A stretch of DNA of 64,000 nucleotides from Curtobacterium sp. PhB115 (GTDB lineage Bacteria; Actinomycetota; Actinomycetes; Actinomycetales; Microbacteriaceae): contig NZ_RJKR01000005.1 in the NCBI RefSeq assembly GCF_003752025.1, forward strand, positions 496,001 to 560,000. Reading direction: 5' to 3'. The position numbers were made by a program, and so were the translations under genes. The notes beneath the pieces are model-generated. The model saw only the letters and a list, made by a program, of their open reading frames with translations. It made no database searches and had not been told where the DNA came from. Shown in pieces: positions 1-10,154 of the stretch. How positions within the stretch are numbered: the first letter of the stretch is position 1; each line of letters starts with the position of its first letter.

Positions 1-492
1 GACGCCCTCGCGGCGCGCGAGTACTGGTCGGGCTACGACGCCTCCCCCGAGCTCACCGTCGCGTTCATCCCGTCCGAGTCCCTCATCGCCAGCGCCCTCG
101 CCGCCGATCCCGGGCTGCTCGACCACGCCTTCCGGAAGCGCGTCGCACTGGCCTCCCCCGTGACCCTGTGGTCGGTGCTGAAGACCGTCGCGTTCTCGTG
201 GCAGCAGGACGTCGTCTCGCAAGAGGCCCACGAGCTCTTCCGGGTCTCCCGCGAGCTCTACGGTCGCCTGTCCACCATGGCCGGGCACGTCGACAAGCTC
301 GGGCGCTCGATCCGTGGGTCCGTCGTCGACTACAACCGGTTCGTGGGGTCGCTCGAACGGCAGGTGCTGCCGAGTGCCCGTCGCCTGTCCCTGCTCGACG
401 AGTCGAAGGTCATCGCGGACCCGTCCTCGATCGAGGACGAGCCGCGACTGCTGACGGCGCCGGAACTCGTCGGCGCCGTCGAGGACGACTAG
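1..492 (+). CDS. rmuC: DNA recombination protein RmuC, C-terminal part
   Basis: The reading frame is open from the window edge to a TAG stop, giving 163 residues of the C-terminal part of an RmuC-family protein. RmuC proteins have an N-terminal membrane/coiled-coil region and a nuclease-like core and limit recombination at inverted repeats. The visible part carries the family's core end: a stretch around FIPSES, a helix with VTLWSVLKTVAFSW, and the later helix beginning YGRLSTMAGHVDKLGRSI. The start lies outside the window, so length and operon partners are unknown. It converges tail to tail with glpX, separated by 4 bases. The family call rests on overall sequence character; catalytic function is not established for this protein. 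Confidence 0.85.
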   Translation, partial: DALAAREYWSGYDASPELTVAFIPSESLIASALAADPGLLDHAFRKRVALASPVTLWSVLKTVAFSWQQDVVSQEAHELFRVSRELYGRLSTMAGHVDKLGRSIRGSVVDYNRFVGSLERQVLPSARRLSLLDESKVIADPSSIEDEPRLLTAPELVGAVEDD

Positions 493-496
493 CGGC

Positions 497-1486
497 CTAG
501 AACCACTTCTCGGCGCGGTGGTCCGCCTGGATCCGGCGGATGGTGTTCGAGCGGGACCGCAGCACGAGCGAGTCCGTGTGGATGACGCCGCGCGAGCGAC
601 GGACACCGTCGACCAGGACGCCGTCGGTGACGCCGGTGGCGACGAAGAACGTGTTGTCACCCGTGACCAGGTCGTCCTGGTCCAGGACCTTGTCCAGGTC
701 ATGACCGGCGTCGATCGCCTTCTGGCGCTCCTCGTCGTCCTTCGGCTGCAGCTTGCCGAGGATCACACCGCCGAGCGCCTTGATCGCGCAGGCCGTGATG
801 ATGCCCTCCGGGGTGCCGCCGACGCCGACGCACATGTCGATCGTCGAGCCGGGCAGGGCAGCGGCGATGCCACCGGCGACGTCGCCGTCGAGCAGCAGAC
901 GCGTCCCGGCGCCCGTCGCACGGATCGCGCGGATGAGCTCGTCGTGGCGCGGGCGGTCGAGCACGGCGACGACCATGTCCTCGAGGTCCTTGCCCTTCGC
1001 CTTCGCCAGCGCGCGGATGTTGTCGCCGATCGGCTTCTCGAGGTCGAGGACCCCGCGGCCCTCGGGGCCGGCGGCGATCTTGTCCATGTAGAACACCGCG
1101 CTCGGGTCGTACATCGAGCCGCGGTCCGAGACGGCCATCACGGAGATGGCGTTCTGGCGCCCGGCTGCGGTGAGCGAGGTGCCGTCGATCGGGTCGACCG
1201 CGATGTCGCAGGCCGGGCCGTGGCCGTTGCCGACGTGCTCGCCGTTGTAGAGCATCGGCGCGTTGTCCTTCTCGCCCTCACCGATGACGACGACGCCGTC
1301 GAAGTTCACCGTGCCGAGGAACTTCCGCATCGCGTCCACCGCTGCGCCGTCCGCGAGGTTCTTCTCACCACGTCCGACCCACGGCTGCGCTCGGATCGCC
1401 GCCGCCTCGGTCGCACGCACGAGCTCGAGCGCCAGGTTGCGGTCGGGCTGGAGGAACAGGGAACCGGTCTCAGTGGTGGGAGTCAC
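497..1486 (-). CDS. glpX: Fructose-1,6-bisphosphatase class II (GlpX)
   Basis: The 329-residue protein would hydrolyse fructose-1,6-bisphosphate to fructose-6-phosphate in gluconeogenesis, the usual FBPase of actinobacteria. Visible signatures are GEGEKDNAP at residues 69-77 and the lithium-sensitive phosphatase motif DPIDGT at 98-103, which bind metal and phosphate in this superfamily. Length is normal for the family. Translation starts at a GTG; TAGGCT lies 6 nt before it, which suggests a leaderless transcript. The gene diverges from fba, the enzyme on the other side of fructose-1,6-bisphosphate, so the two share an intergenic region of 85 bp and a metabolic node. Confidence 0.95.
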   Translation of the reverse strand: MTPTTETGSLFLQPDRNLALELVRATEAAAIRAQPWVGRGEKNLADGAAVDAMRKFLGTVNFDGVVVIGEGEKDNAPMLYNGEHVGNGHGPACDIAVDPIDGTSLTAAGRQNAISVMAVSDRGSMYDPSAVFYMDKIAAGPEGRGVLDLEKPIGDNIRALAKAKGKDLEDMVVAVLDRPRHDELIRAIRATGAGTRLLLDGDVAGGIAAALPGSTIDMCVGVGGTPEGIITACAIKALGGVILGKLQPKDDEERQKAIDAGHDLDKVLDQDDLVTGDNTFFVATGVTDGVLVDGVRRSRGVIHTDSLVLRSRSNTIRRIQADHRAEKWF

Positions 1487-1571
1487 GACCCGAGCCTACC
1501 CGCGGTCGCGTCACACTCCAGGGGGGCTGACTACGATCGGCGAGGACACCACCACGTCGAAGGAGATACCA

Positions 1572-2600
<1,029 letters not shown>

Positions 2601-2633
2601 TCAGGTCGACCGGTCCGGATCTCGGGCCTGGAG

Positions 2634-2666
2634 GAACGGGGCACGTCCGACGGACGTGCCCCGTTC
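2634..2666 (+). terminator. Hairpin terminator after fba
   Basis: A perfect 15-bp inverted repeat (GAACGGGGCACGTCC and its complement) with a 3-nt loop begins 34 nt after the fba stop and ends 38 nt before the next start. There is no long T run, as is usual in high-GC actinobacterial terminators. It is different in sequence from the repeated hairpin family found elsewhere in the window. Confidence 0.75.
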
Positions 2667-2704
2667 TGCGTCCGGTCACCTGCACCACATGCCACGATGG
2701 GCGG

Positions 2705-3964
2705 GTGACCGTCGACGCCATCGCCTCCGAGTTCGCCCAGTTCGTCACCGAGTCGCCGACCGCGTTCCACGCGGCAGCGGCCGCACGGGACCGGCTCGTC
2801 GCCGCCGGGTTCACCGAGCTCTCCGAGCTCGACGCCTGGCCGACCGAGGCCGGCGCCTACGTGGTGGTCCGTGACGGCGCGGTGATCGCGTGGCGCCTGC
2901 CCGACGTGGCGACCCCGACGACCCCGTTCCGGATCCTCGGCGCGCACACCGACTCCCCCGGGTTCCGCATCAAGCCGAACCCCGGCGTCCGCACCGGCGG
3001 CTGGGAGCAGCTGAACGTCGAGGTCTACGGCGGGGCGCTCCTGTCCACGTGGTTCGACCGCGACCTGCGCATCGCCGGCCGGGTCGTCGACGCCGACGGC
3101 ACGGTCCGGCTGGTCAGCACCGACGCCGTCGCCCGCATCCCGAACCTCGCGATCCACCTCGACCGTGGGGTGAACGACGGCAAGGAGATCGACCGCCAAC
3201 GCCACACGCTGCCGATCGTCGGGGTGGACGGCGACGCCGGAGGGGCACCGGTCGTGGAGTGGTTGCGCGCTCGCCTCGGAGACGACGCAGTCTCGTGGGA
3301 CCTCTTCCTGGCCGACACCCAGGCCCCCGCCCGCATCGGCATCGAGAGCGAGTTCCTGGCGTCGGGCCGGATGGACAACCTGACGAGCGTGCACGCCGGG
3401 CTCCGCGGCATCGTGGACGCCCCCACCGACGGCGACCACATCCCGGTGTTCGCGGCCTTCGACCACGAGGAGATCGGGTCCTCCACCCCGTCGGGTGCGG
3501 GCGGACCGTTCCTCGAGGACGTCCTCGGCCGTGTGCAGGAGGGCCTCGGCGCCACCCGCTCCGAGGCTGCTCGGGCTTTCCGCGCCTCGTGGCTGCTGTC
3601 GAGCGACGCCGGACACCTCGTGCACCCGAACCAGCCGGAGAAGCACGACCCGACGAACCGCCCGCGCCCGGGAGCCGGCCCGCTGCTGAAGATCAGCGCG
3701 AACCAGCGCTACATGACCGAGGCGAAGGGCGAAGCCGTCTGGGCCGCCGCGTGCGAGACCGCCGGCGTGCCGTGGCAGCCGTTCGTCAACGTGAACACGA
3801 TCCCCGGCGGCTCGACCATCGGCCCGATCGCGGCGACCCGGCTCGGGATCCCGACGATCGACATCGGCGTCGGGCTGCTGTCGATGCACTCGGTCCGGGA
3901 GCTCGTGCACGTCGACGACCTGGCATCACTGCACGGCGCCGTGGCTGCGTTCCTGGCCGGCTGA
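2705..3964 (+). CDS. M18 family aminopeptidase
   Basis: The 419-residue protein matches the M18 metallo-aminopeptidase family, cytosolic di-zinc exopeptidases that remove N-terminal residues, often acidic ones. Signatures seen: GAHTDSPGFRIKPN near residue 80 (metal ligand His and catalytic Asp), FDHEEIGSST near residue 257 (paired Glu), NQPEKHDPTNRP in the middle and PGGSTIGPI near the end. The frame is open for about 2.2 kb upstream over glpX and fba, but that is antisense to or out of frame with those genes. I placed the start at the GTG at 2705, which gives the normal family length. No clear ribosome site is visible, so the transcript may be leaderless. Confidence 0.93.
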   Translation: MTVDAIASEFAQFVTESPTAFHAAAAARDRLVAAGFTELSELDAWPTEAGAYVVVRDGAVIAWRLPDVATPTTPFRILGAHTDSPGFRIKPNPGVRTGGWEQLNVEVYGGALLSTWFDRDLRIAGRVVDADGTVRLVSTDAVARIPNLAIHLDRGVNDGKEIDRQRHTLPIVGVDGDAGGAPVVEWLRARLGDDAVSWDLFLADTQAPARIGIESEFLASGRMDNLTSVHAGLRGIVDAPTDGDHIPVFAAFDHEEIGSSTPSGAGGPFLEDVLGRVQEGLGATRSEAARAFRASWLLSSDAGHLVHPNQPEKHDPTNRPRPGAGPLLKISANQRYMTEAKGEAVWAAACETAGVPWQPFVNVNTIPGGSTIGPIAATRLGIPTIDIGVGLLSMHSVRELVHVDDLASLHGAVAAFLAG

Positions 3965-4389
3965 GCCCTGGCCGGCGGATCCAGCCCGGCTGACCCAGCC
4001 CGGCTGGGGTGGTCTCGACTCCCCGCGCGCGCAGGGCCGAGTGGTCACGAACTGTCGGTCGCGCCGGTGCCGGACGACACTTCGTGACCACTCGACAGCG
4101 GGCCCGCGGCGTGTTGCGACCACTCGGCAGTGGCTGCTGCGCGCGCCCGCGAGGCTGACGACGATCGCCGGAAGGGCACCGGCACCGCGACTTGCCAACG
4201 GACGGGCTGCCGAGAGTTCTCGACTCCCCGCACGCGCAGGGCCGAGTGGTCAAGAACTGCCGGTCGCGCCGGTGCCGGACGACACTTCGTGACCGCTCGA
4301 CGACGGGAGTGCGGCGTGTTGCGACCACTCGACGCGCGGATGCCAGCGCCGCGAGCAGCCGGGCGGTCAGCGGTCAGGCGATCAGACGG
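3965..4389. repeat. Intergenic inverted repeats, GAGTGGTCACGAA family
   Basis: This 425-bp gap between convergent genes holds no plausible gene. It carries two copies of a roughly 110-bp unit. Copy one has arms GAGTGGTCACGAA (4039-4051) and its exact complement (4081-4093); copy two has the same layout at 4244-4298 with two arm changes. Each unit is preceded by a conserved CGCAGGGC and followed by a conserved stretch around GCGTGTTGCGACCACTCG. Related units occur at 13311-13752 and 35645-35731. The short open frames here are products of the palindromes. Confidence 0.8.
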
Positions 4390-5103
4390 TCAGCCGCCGG
4401 CCTGGCGCATCATGAACTCGACGAACTGCGGGTCCTGGAACACCACGACGACGAACGCGACCGTGCTCACCACCGTCGCCACGACCGCGCCGAGCACCGG
4501 CACCCAGAAGGTCCGCTTGCGCGCCCGGAGCCGGCGGATCGACCACCACGCGACGAGTGCGAACACCACGACGTTGGCGATCGCCCCGACCGCCGCGGCA
4601 CCGCTCAGTGCACTCGGGTCGTTCAGCGCCGTGTACTGCGTCTCGAGGGTGCGACGCACCGTGGACGCGACGTCCCCGACGGCGAGCGACTGCACGACCG
4701 AGACCAGCCCGAACGCGAGCAGCCCGACGGTCAGGACGAAGTCGGCCGGCGTCTTGCCGAACCGGCTCCGCGGCACCGCGCGGGCACCGTTCGTGGGCGC
4801 ACCCGGTCGACCGCGGCCCGACGAGCGGGCGTCGCGCACCGCATCGGTCGCCGCCTGCTCGCGGAGCGCCCGCGACTCGCGCTCGCGCTCCTGTCGTTCC
4901 TGCTCGACGAGGACCGGGTTCACCCAGCCCTCCGGCGCGTACTCGCCGTACGCGGGTGCGGGACGGCCGTGGACCCGGCCGTCCGCACCGCTGTCGGCCT
5001 TCGTCAGGGAGACGCCCCGGGCCTCCTGGCCGGCGGTGCCGTCGTCGGGGACGTGACCCGGCTCACGAGCCGGCACCGAGCCCCAGCCGTCCGCGCCGCT
5101 CAC
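4390..5103 (-). CDS. DUF6264-like membrane protein
   Basis: The 237-residue protein has a charged N-terminal half with a conserved-looking stretch [12 protein letters not shown] near residue 50, an Arg/Glu-rich helix, then three predicted membrane segments in the last 110 residues. No catalytic motif is visible. The pattern resembles the actinobacterial DUF6264 family, of unknown function. The GTG start overlaps the ispH stop as GTGA, so translation is probably coupled and the two form an operon. Reading the frame further upstream would cross ispH out of frame, which I reject. Confidence 0.75.
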   Translation of the reverse strand: MSGADGWGSVPAREPGHVPDDGTAGQEARGVSLTKADSGADGRVHGRPAPAYGEYAPEGWVNPVLVEQERQERERESRALREQAATDAVRDARSSGRGRPGAPTNGARAVPRSRFGKTPADFVLTVGLLAFGLVSVVQSLAVGDVASTVRRTLETQYTALNDPSALSGAAAVGAIANVVVFALVAWWSIRRLRARKRTFWVPVLGAVVATVVSTVAFVVVVFQDPQFVEFMMRQAGG

Positions 5104-6164
5104 GAGCGCCGCCCGCCGAGCGCGCGCGTCGGGTTGCCCGACGCGTCGGTGCGGAGCTCCTTGGGGAGCGAGAACATCAGGTCTTCGTGGGCGGTGACGA
5201 CTTCCTCGACCGCACCGTACCCGGCGTCGGCGAGCTGTTCGAGGACCTCGGCCACGAGTTCCTCCGGCACGGACGCGCCGCTCGTGACCCCCACGGTGCT
5301 GACGCCGTCGAGCCACTCCTGCCGGATCTCCTCCGCGTAGTCGACGCGGTGCGCGGCCTTCGCGCCGTGCTCCAGCGCGACCTCGACCAGGCGGACGCTG
5401 TTCGACGAGTTGGCGGACCCGACGACGATCACGAGATCCGCTGCCGGAGCGACCTTCTTGATCGCGACCTGGCGGTTCTGCGTGGCGTAGCAGATGTCGT
5501 CCGAGGGCGGGTTCTCGATCGCGGGGAACTTCTCGCGCAGCAGGCGCACCGTCTCCATCGTCTCGTCGACGCTCAGCGTGGTCTGCGACAGCCAGACGAG
5601 GTTGTCGGGGTCGGGGACCTGCAGGGCCGCGACGTCCTCCGGCCCGTTGACCAGGATCGTGCGGTCCGGGGCGTGGCCCATCGTGCCCTCGACCTCTTCG
5701 TGACCGGTGTGGCCGATGAGGATGATCGTGCGCTCCGCCTTCGCGAACCGGGTCGCCTCGCGGTGGACCTTCGTGACGAGGGGGCAGGTGGCGTCGATCG
5801 CGTGCAGGTCGCGATCCGCGGCGCCGGCGACGACCGCGGGCGAGACACCGTGCGCGCTGAAGACGACGTGGGATCCGCGCGGGACCTCGGCCACGTCGTC
5901 GACGAAGACCGCGCCGCGCTGCTCGAGCGTCGACACGACGTGCACGTTGTGGACGATCTGCTTCCGGACGTAGACCGGTTCGCCGTACTGCTCGAGTGCT
6001 TTCTCGACCGCGACGACCGCCCGGTCGACCCCGGCGCAGTACCCGCGCGGCGCCGCGAGCAGCACCTTCTTCGTGCCGGCGACCGGCTCGTCGCGCAGTC
6101 GACCGCGCGCCGCGTGCACCCGCGGCGGGGCGAGCGGGACCGTGTGGCCGTTGGTGATCGTCAC
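5100..6164 (-). CDS. ispH: 4-hydroxy-3-methylbut-2-enyl diphosphate reductase
   Basis: The 354-residue iron-sulfur enzyme catalyses the last step of the MEP isoprenoid pathway, reducing HMBPP to IPP and DMAPP. The three cluster-binding cysteines are at 43 ([10 protein letters not shown]), 128 ([11 protein letters not shown]) and 226 (CYATQNRQ); [12 protein letters not shown] and the GSANSSNS loop also fit. A roughly 35-residue N-terminal extension precedes the core. The GTG start lies 7 nt after TATCAT, which suggests a leaderless message. It is divergent from xseA and translationally coupled to the downstream membrane protein. IPP feeds polyprenyl synthesis by the UppS encoded at 15.2 kb. 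Confidence 0.96.
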   Translation of the reverse strand: MTITNGHTVPLAPPRVHAARGRLRDEPVAGTKKVLLAAPRGYCAGVDRAVVAVEKALEQYGEPVYVRKQIVHNVHVVSTLEQRGAVFVDDVAEVPRGSHVVFSAHGVSPAVVAGAADRDLHAIDATCPLVTKVHREATRFAKAERTIILIGHTGHEEVEGTMGHAPDRTILVNGPEDVAALQVPDPDNLVWLSQTTLSVDETMETVRLLREKFPAIENPPSDDICYATQNRQVAIKKVAPAADLVIVVGSANSSNSVRLVEVALEHGAKAAHRVDYAEEIRQEWLDGVSTVGVTSGASVPEELVAEVLEQLADAGYGAVEEVVTAHEDLMFSLPKELRTDASGNPTRALGGRRS

Positions 6165-6289
6165 GTCCCCGATGATAGGTGAGCCGGACGCGCACGACCT
6201 GGGCGCACGGAGCAGCTGTGGACAACCGCCGGTCGCCCGCTGTCACCGGTCTCGGGCACGATGGACCTCCGGCACGACAAGGAGCTTGC

Positions 6290-7525
6290 ATGGCGATCGA
6301 ACAGGGCCCGCCGACGGCCGACAACCCGTGGCCGGTCGCGCTCCTGGGCGCGAAGCTCCGCGACTGGATCGACCGGCTCGGCACCGCCTGGGTCGAGGGC
6401 GAGATCACCCAGTGGAACGTCGCCGGCGGCAACGTCTACGGCAAGCTCAAGGACGTCGAGGTCGACGCCACGGTGTCGTTCTCGATCTGGTCCAGCGTGC
6501 GCTCCCGGGTGCCGGCGGACATCAAACAGGGCGACCGCGTGGTCGCGGCCGTCAAGCCGAACTACTGGGTCAAGGGCGGCTCGCTCACCATGCAGGTGGT
6601 CGAGATGAAGCACGTCGGTCTCGGTGACCTGCTCGAACGACTCGAGCGACTCCGCCGCACCCTGGCTGAGGAAGGGCTGTTCGACCCCGCGCGCAAGCAG
6701 CGTCTGCCGTTCCTGCCGCACCGGATCGGACTCATCACCGGCAAGGACTCCGACGCCGAGAAGGACGTCAAGCGCAACGCGCAGCTCCGCTGGCCGCAGG
6801 TCGAGTTCCGCACCGTGCACACCGCCGTGCAGGGCGACCGGACCGTGAGCGAGGTCACCGCGGCGATCCTCGAGCTCGACGCCGACCCCGAGGTCGACGT
6901 GATCATCGTCGCCCGTGGTGGTGGCGACTTCCAGAACCTGCTCGGGTTCAGCGACGAAGGCCTCGTCCGGGCGGCGGCCGCGGCGTCGACCCCCATCGTG
7001 TCCGCGATCGGACACGAGGCCGACCGGCCGATCCTCGACGAGGTCGCCGACCTCCGCGCCTCCACCCCGACCGACGCCGCGAAGCGCGTGGTGCCCGACG
7101 TCGCCGAGGAACTCGCCAACGTCCGGCAGGCCCGCGCGCGGCTCGGGCTCCGCCTGTCCCACACCCTGTCGGTCGAGGCGGACCGGATCGCGTCGCTGCG
7201 GTCCCGGCCGGCGCTCGCCTCGACGGCCTGGCTCGTCGACACCCGCGCCGAGGAGATCGCCCGTGACCTGTCCCGGTCGCGCGAGCTCCTGGACCGTCGG
7301 CTCGAACGCGGGCACGCCGAGGTCGGGCACCTGACCGCACGACTCCGTGCCCTCTCACCGCGCGACACGTTGCGGCGGGGCTACGCGATCGTGCAGCGCT
7401 CGGACGGTGGCGTGGTCCGCTCGTCGGACGACCTGGCGGGGCAGACGCCGGTCCACGTGACGCTCGGCGCCGGCACCGCGACCGGGACGCTCGAGCCGGA
7501 CGGACCGGGGCCGGACGGGTCCTGA
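6290..7525 (+). CDS. xseA: Exodeoxyribonuclease VII large subunit
   Basis: The 411-residue protein is the catalytic large subunit of exonuclease VII, which degrades single-stranded DNA. It has an N-terminal OB-fold (residues about 15-115, including WVEGEITQWN), a catalytic core with IGLITGKDSDAEKDV and the glycine-rich stretch VARGGGDFQNLLGFSDE, then a long helical C-terminal part that binds XseB. The ATG at 6290 follows AAGGAG by 5 nt; an upstream frame extension to 6179 has no ribosome site. The small subunit lies 870 bp downstream, with an inverted hydrolase gene between, so xseA and xseB are probably not cotranscribed. Confidence 0.95.
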   Translation: MAIEQGPPTADNPWPVALLGAKLRDWIDRLGTAWVEGEITQWNVAGGNVYGKLKDVEVDATVSFSIWSSVRSRVPADIKQGDRVVAAVKPNYWVKGGSLTMQVVEMKHVGLGDLLERLERLRRTLAEEGLFDPARKQRLPFLPHRIGLITGKDSDAEKDVKRNAQLRWPQVEFRTVHTAVQGDRTVSEVTAAILELDADPEVDVIIVARGGGDFQNLLGFSDEGLVRAAAAASTPIVSAIGHEADRPILDEVADLRASTPTDAAKRVVPDVAEELANVRQARARLGLRLSHTLSVEADRIASLRSRPALASTAWLVDTRAEEIARDLSRSRELLDRRLERGHAEVGHLTARLRALSPRDTLRRGYAIVQRSDGGVVRSSDDLAGQTPVHVTLGAGTATGTLEPDGPGPDGS

Positions 7526-7537
7526 CGGTCCTGCCGG

Positions 7538-8311
7538 TCAGGGTCCCGCCGGGGCGTGCGCTTCGCGGAGCCAGCCCCGGTCGCGGAGCCAGCGTTCGGC
7601 GACGCCAGGCCACGCGGCAGCGGTCCCGATCCCCTCGGCCAGCCCGATCCCGTGCGCGCCCCGCTCGAAGACGTGCAGCTCGAAGGGCACCGCGTGCCGC
7701 GCGAGCGCCTGTCCGTAGCGCAGCGAGTGCGTGACGTGCACCGAGGGGTCCTCAGCGGTGTGCCAGAGGAACGTCGGCGACGTCGCTTCGTCGACCATGA
7801 GCTCGGCGTCGAGTGCACCCTGCGCCCACACCGACGCACCAGGACCGAGCAGGTTGTCCGCACTCCCCCGGTGCTGGTGGTCGGTCATCGAGACCACCGG
7901 GTAGCAGAGCAGGGTCAGGTCGGGTCGGTCGTCGACCTCCGACACGGCGCGTTCGTCCGGCGTCGGCGCGTTCGAGACGAGGGCGGCGAGGTGGCCGCCC
8001 GCCGACGAGCCGACCAGCAGGACGCGGGCAGCGGACGGGAGGCCCGGGGCACGTCCGGCACGCAGGTCGCGGAGGAGCGTCCTGGTCGCCACCACGGCGT
8101 CCGGGTGCCGGTGCGGTGCGATCGGGTACGCGAAGACGACGGCGTCGATACCGAGGGTGTTCAGCCAGCGGGCGTAGCCCTCGCCCTCGTGGGGTGCGTG
8201 GGCCTGGTAGCCGCCGCCCGGCAGGACGAGCGCGATGGGGCGGTCCCCGTCGTCGTCGGGCTGCTGTCGCGGAGCCGGGTACCAGTCCACACCGTCGGGG
8301 AGATCCGTCAT
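7538..8311 (-). CDS. Alpha/beta hydrolase, acetyl-esterase-like
   Basis: The 257-residue protein has the alpha/beta hydrolase plan of the carbohydrate-esterase-like BD-FAE group. An oxyanion-hole motif LPGGGY is near residue 31, the nucleophile elbow is GSSAGG near residue 104, the acid is probably the Asp of HTAEDPSV, and the base is the His of RGAHG near residue 225. No signal peptide is seen, so it is likely cytoplasmic. The substrate cannot be told from sequence. It sits inverted between xseA and xseB; TAGGGT about 7 nt before the ATG suggests its own leaderless promoter. Confidence 0.85.
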   Translation of the reverse strand: MTDLPDGVDWYPAPRQQPDDDGDRPIALVLPGGGYQAHAPHEGEGYARWLNTLGIDAVVFAYPIAPHRHPDAVVATRTLLRDLRAGRAPGLPSAARVLLVGSSAGGHLAALVSNAPTPDERAVSEVDDRPDLTLLCYPVVSMTDHQHRGSADNLLGPGASVWAQGALDAELMVDEATSPTFLWHTAEDPSVHVTHSLRYGQALARHAVPFELHVFERGAHGIGLAEGIGTAAAWPGVAERWLRDRGWLREAHAPAGP

Positions 8312-8392
8312 GGCGCGACCCTACCGGCGCTCGTTCTCCACAGGCGCACCGGCGTCGACCGTGCGTCGGTGGGCGCTCGGTAAGATCGAGTC

Positions 8393-8638
8393 GTGCCATC
8401 CCAGCAGGAACCCGAGCAGACCGACGTCCAGTCGCTGAGCTACGAAGCGGCCCGTGACGAACTCGTGCGCGTCGTGAGCGAGCTCGAGCAGGGGTCGGCG
8501 ACCCTCGAGCGCTCGCTGTCCCTCTGGGAACGCGGTGAGGCCCTCGCCGCCCGCTGCGAAGAGTGGCTCGTCGGTGCCCGTGCACGGCTCGACGCCGCCC
8601 GCGCGGCCTCCGCGACCGAGGACGGCTCCGCTCGATGA
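8393..8638 (+). CDS. xseB: Exodeoxyribonuclease VII small subunit
   Basis: The 81-residue XseB has the normal family form: an N-terminal [20 protein letters not shown] helix and a second helix containing [15 protein letters not shown]. It binds the long helical tail of XseA to make the active exonuclease. The GTG start at 8393 is 6 nt after TAAGAT, a good -10 box, so the message is probably leaderless. Its stop overlaps the next ATG (ATGA), which suggests translational coupling with the DUF4245 gene. Confidence 0.95.
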   Translation: MPSQQEPEQTDVQSLSYEAARDELVRVVSELEQGSATLERSLSLWERGEALAARCEEWLVGARARLDAARAASATEDGSAR

Positions 8639-9270
8639 CCGACCCGAACGGCCGCCCGATCGTCGCCGAGCTCGGCCGCCCCGAGACGGCTGAGGAGACC
8701 TGGGCCCGCAAGGACGCCGCACGCACCGCGCGGCGGCAGCACCAGACGGCGTTCAACCTCGTCATCGCGCTCATCGCGTCGCTCGGCATCGTGCTGTTCC
8801 TCGTCGCCGTCGTGGTCCGACCCGACGCCACGGTGGACCGCACCGTCGACTACCAGCAGATCGCGGCGAAGGCCCACGTCGGCGACGCCACGCTCGCCGC
8901 ACCGGCGCTGCCCGACGGCTTCTCGGCGAACCGGGCGGACTTCACCGACAAGACCTCCGACGGCGTCGACGTCTGGACCGTCGGGTTCCTCACGCCCGAC
9001 AAGCAGTACGTCGGCATGCAGCAGGGCATCGGTGCGAACGACTCCTGGGTGGCGAACCAGCTCGAGCAGCACCCGGCGACCGGCACCCGCACGCTCGCCG
9101 GCACGAAGTGGACCGTCTACGACCGACGGGCCGAGGGCGACGACGCCGAGAACCACGCGTACTCACTCGTGACGACGTTCGGCGAGAACACGATCGTGCT
9201 CTCCGGTACCGCCGACGACGCCTCCTTCCGCACGGTCGCGACGGCCGTGTCGAAGCAGCTGGCCGGCTAG
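8635..9270 (+). CDS. DUF4245 domain-containing membrane-anchored protein
   Basis: The 211-residue protein starts at the ATG overlapping the xseB stop. It has a charged N-terminus, one membrane segment at about residues 40-63 and an extracytoplasmic domain with a [14 protein letters not shown] stretch and a C-terminal TAVSKQLAG, matching the actinobacterial DUF4245 family of unknown function. No catalytic residues can be assigned. The usual actinobacterial neighbours (xseB before it, and glpX and fumC in the same region) support the call. Confidence 0.88.
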   Translation: MTDPNGRPIVAELGRPETAEETWARKDAARTARRQHQTAFNLVIALIASLGIVLFLVAVVVRPDATVDRTVDYQQIAAKAHVGDATLAAPALPDGFSANRADFTDKTSDGVDVWTVGFLTPDKQYVGMQQGIGANDSWVANQLEQHPATGTRTLAGTKWTVYDRRAEGDDAENHAYSLVTTFGENTIVLSGTADDASFRTVATAVSKQLAG

Positions 9271-9284
9271 CAGTCCCCAGCACC

Positions 9285-9350
9285 CGCACTCGCACCCGCA
9301 CTCGCACCCGCACTCGCACTCGCACTCGCACTCGCACTCGCACTCGCACC
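9285..9350. repeat. CGCACY hexanucleotide microsatellite
   Basis: Eleven consecutive hexamers, eight CGCACT and three CGCACC, occupy the short gap between the DUF4245 stop (9270) and the carbonic anhydrase start (9379). The array ends 28 nt before the ATG, just upstream of GAGGAGC, the likely ribosome site. Because it is non-coding, unit gain or loss would change leader length rather than reading frame. Confidence 0.9.
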
Positions 9351-9378
9351 CCGACCCTGACCCGATCCGAGGAGCCCC

Positions 9379-9993
9379 ATGCCCGACCGCGCCGCCTCCA
9401 CCCCGTCCGACGCCCTTCGTCTGCTCGTCGACGGCAACGCCCGCTTCGCCGCCGACAAGCGCCGCATGGGCCGGACGGACCCCGACCGTCGCACCGAGCT
9501 CGAGGGCTCGCAGGCGCCCTTCGCGACGGTCCTCGGCTGCTCGGACTCCCGCGTGCCGTTCGAGCACGTGTTCGACGCCGGCATCGGTGACCTCTTCGCC
9601 ATCCGCAACGCGGGTCAGATCGTCGACGACGTCGTGCTCGGCTCGATCGAGTTCGCCGTCGTCGCCCTCGGCACCCCGCTGGTGGTGGTACTCCGCCACA
9701 CCAAGTGCGGGGCCGTCGCCGCCGCTCGCTCCGGTGAGCCAGTGCCCGCACCGCACCTGCAGGCCCTCGTGGACGCCATCGCCCCGAGCGTCGAGAAGGT
9801 CCGTGCCACCGACGCCGAGCTGCCGCAGGAGTCGATCGGTGCCGCACACCTCGAGGCCACGCTCCGTCAGGTGATCGAGCGCTCCGGCGCGGTGTCCGAC
9901 GCGATCGCCGAGGGCCGGCTGGCCGTCGTCGGCGCGACCTACGACCTCGGGACCGGCGAGGTCACGATCGACACGGTCGTCGGCACCGCCTGA
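9379..9993 (+). CDS. Beta-class carbonic anhydrase
   Basis: The 204-residue zinc enzyme interconverts carbon dioxide and bicarbonate. All active-site residues of the beta class are visible: Cys54-x-Asp56-x-Arg58 in CSDSRVP and His107/Cys110 in HTKCG, with the FAIRNAG stretch between. Length is typical and no signal peptide is present, so it is cytoplasmic. The ATG at 9379 follows GAGGAGC. It is the third gene of a rightward run after xseB and the DUF4245 gene, separated from them by a microsatellite. Confidence 0.95.
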   Translation: MPDRAASTPSDALRLLVDGNARFAADKRRMGRTDPDRRTELEGSQAPFATVLGCSDSRVPFEHVFDAGIGDLFAIRNAGQIVDDVVLGSIEFAVVALGTPLVVVLRHTKCGAVAAARSGEPVPAPHLQALVDAIAPSVEKVRATDAELPQESIGAAHLEATLRQVIERSGAVSDAIAEGRLAVVGATYDLGTGEVTIDTVVGTA

Positions 9994-10154
9994 CGCTTCG
10001 GCGGTGGCCACGCCGCATGTCCTCCCCCGGCCGCACCGGTACAGTCGAACGCGACGCCCGGCGCCGGTTCCGTGACCAACGGACACCTCGTGTGCCGCCG
10101 CAGTCCCCCGACGCGACCGCGTCCGGCGAGCACCCCAGGAAGGACCACGACGAC

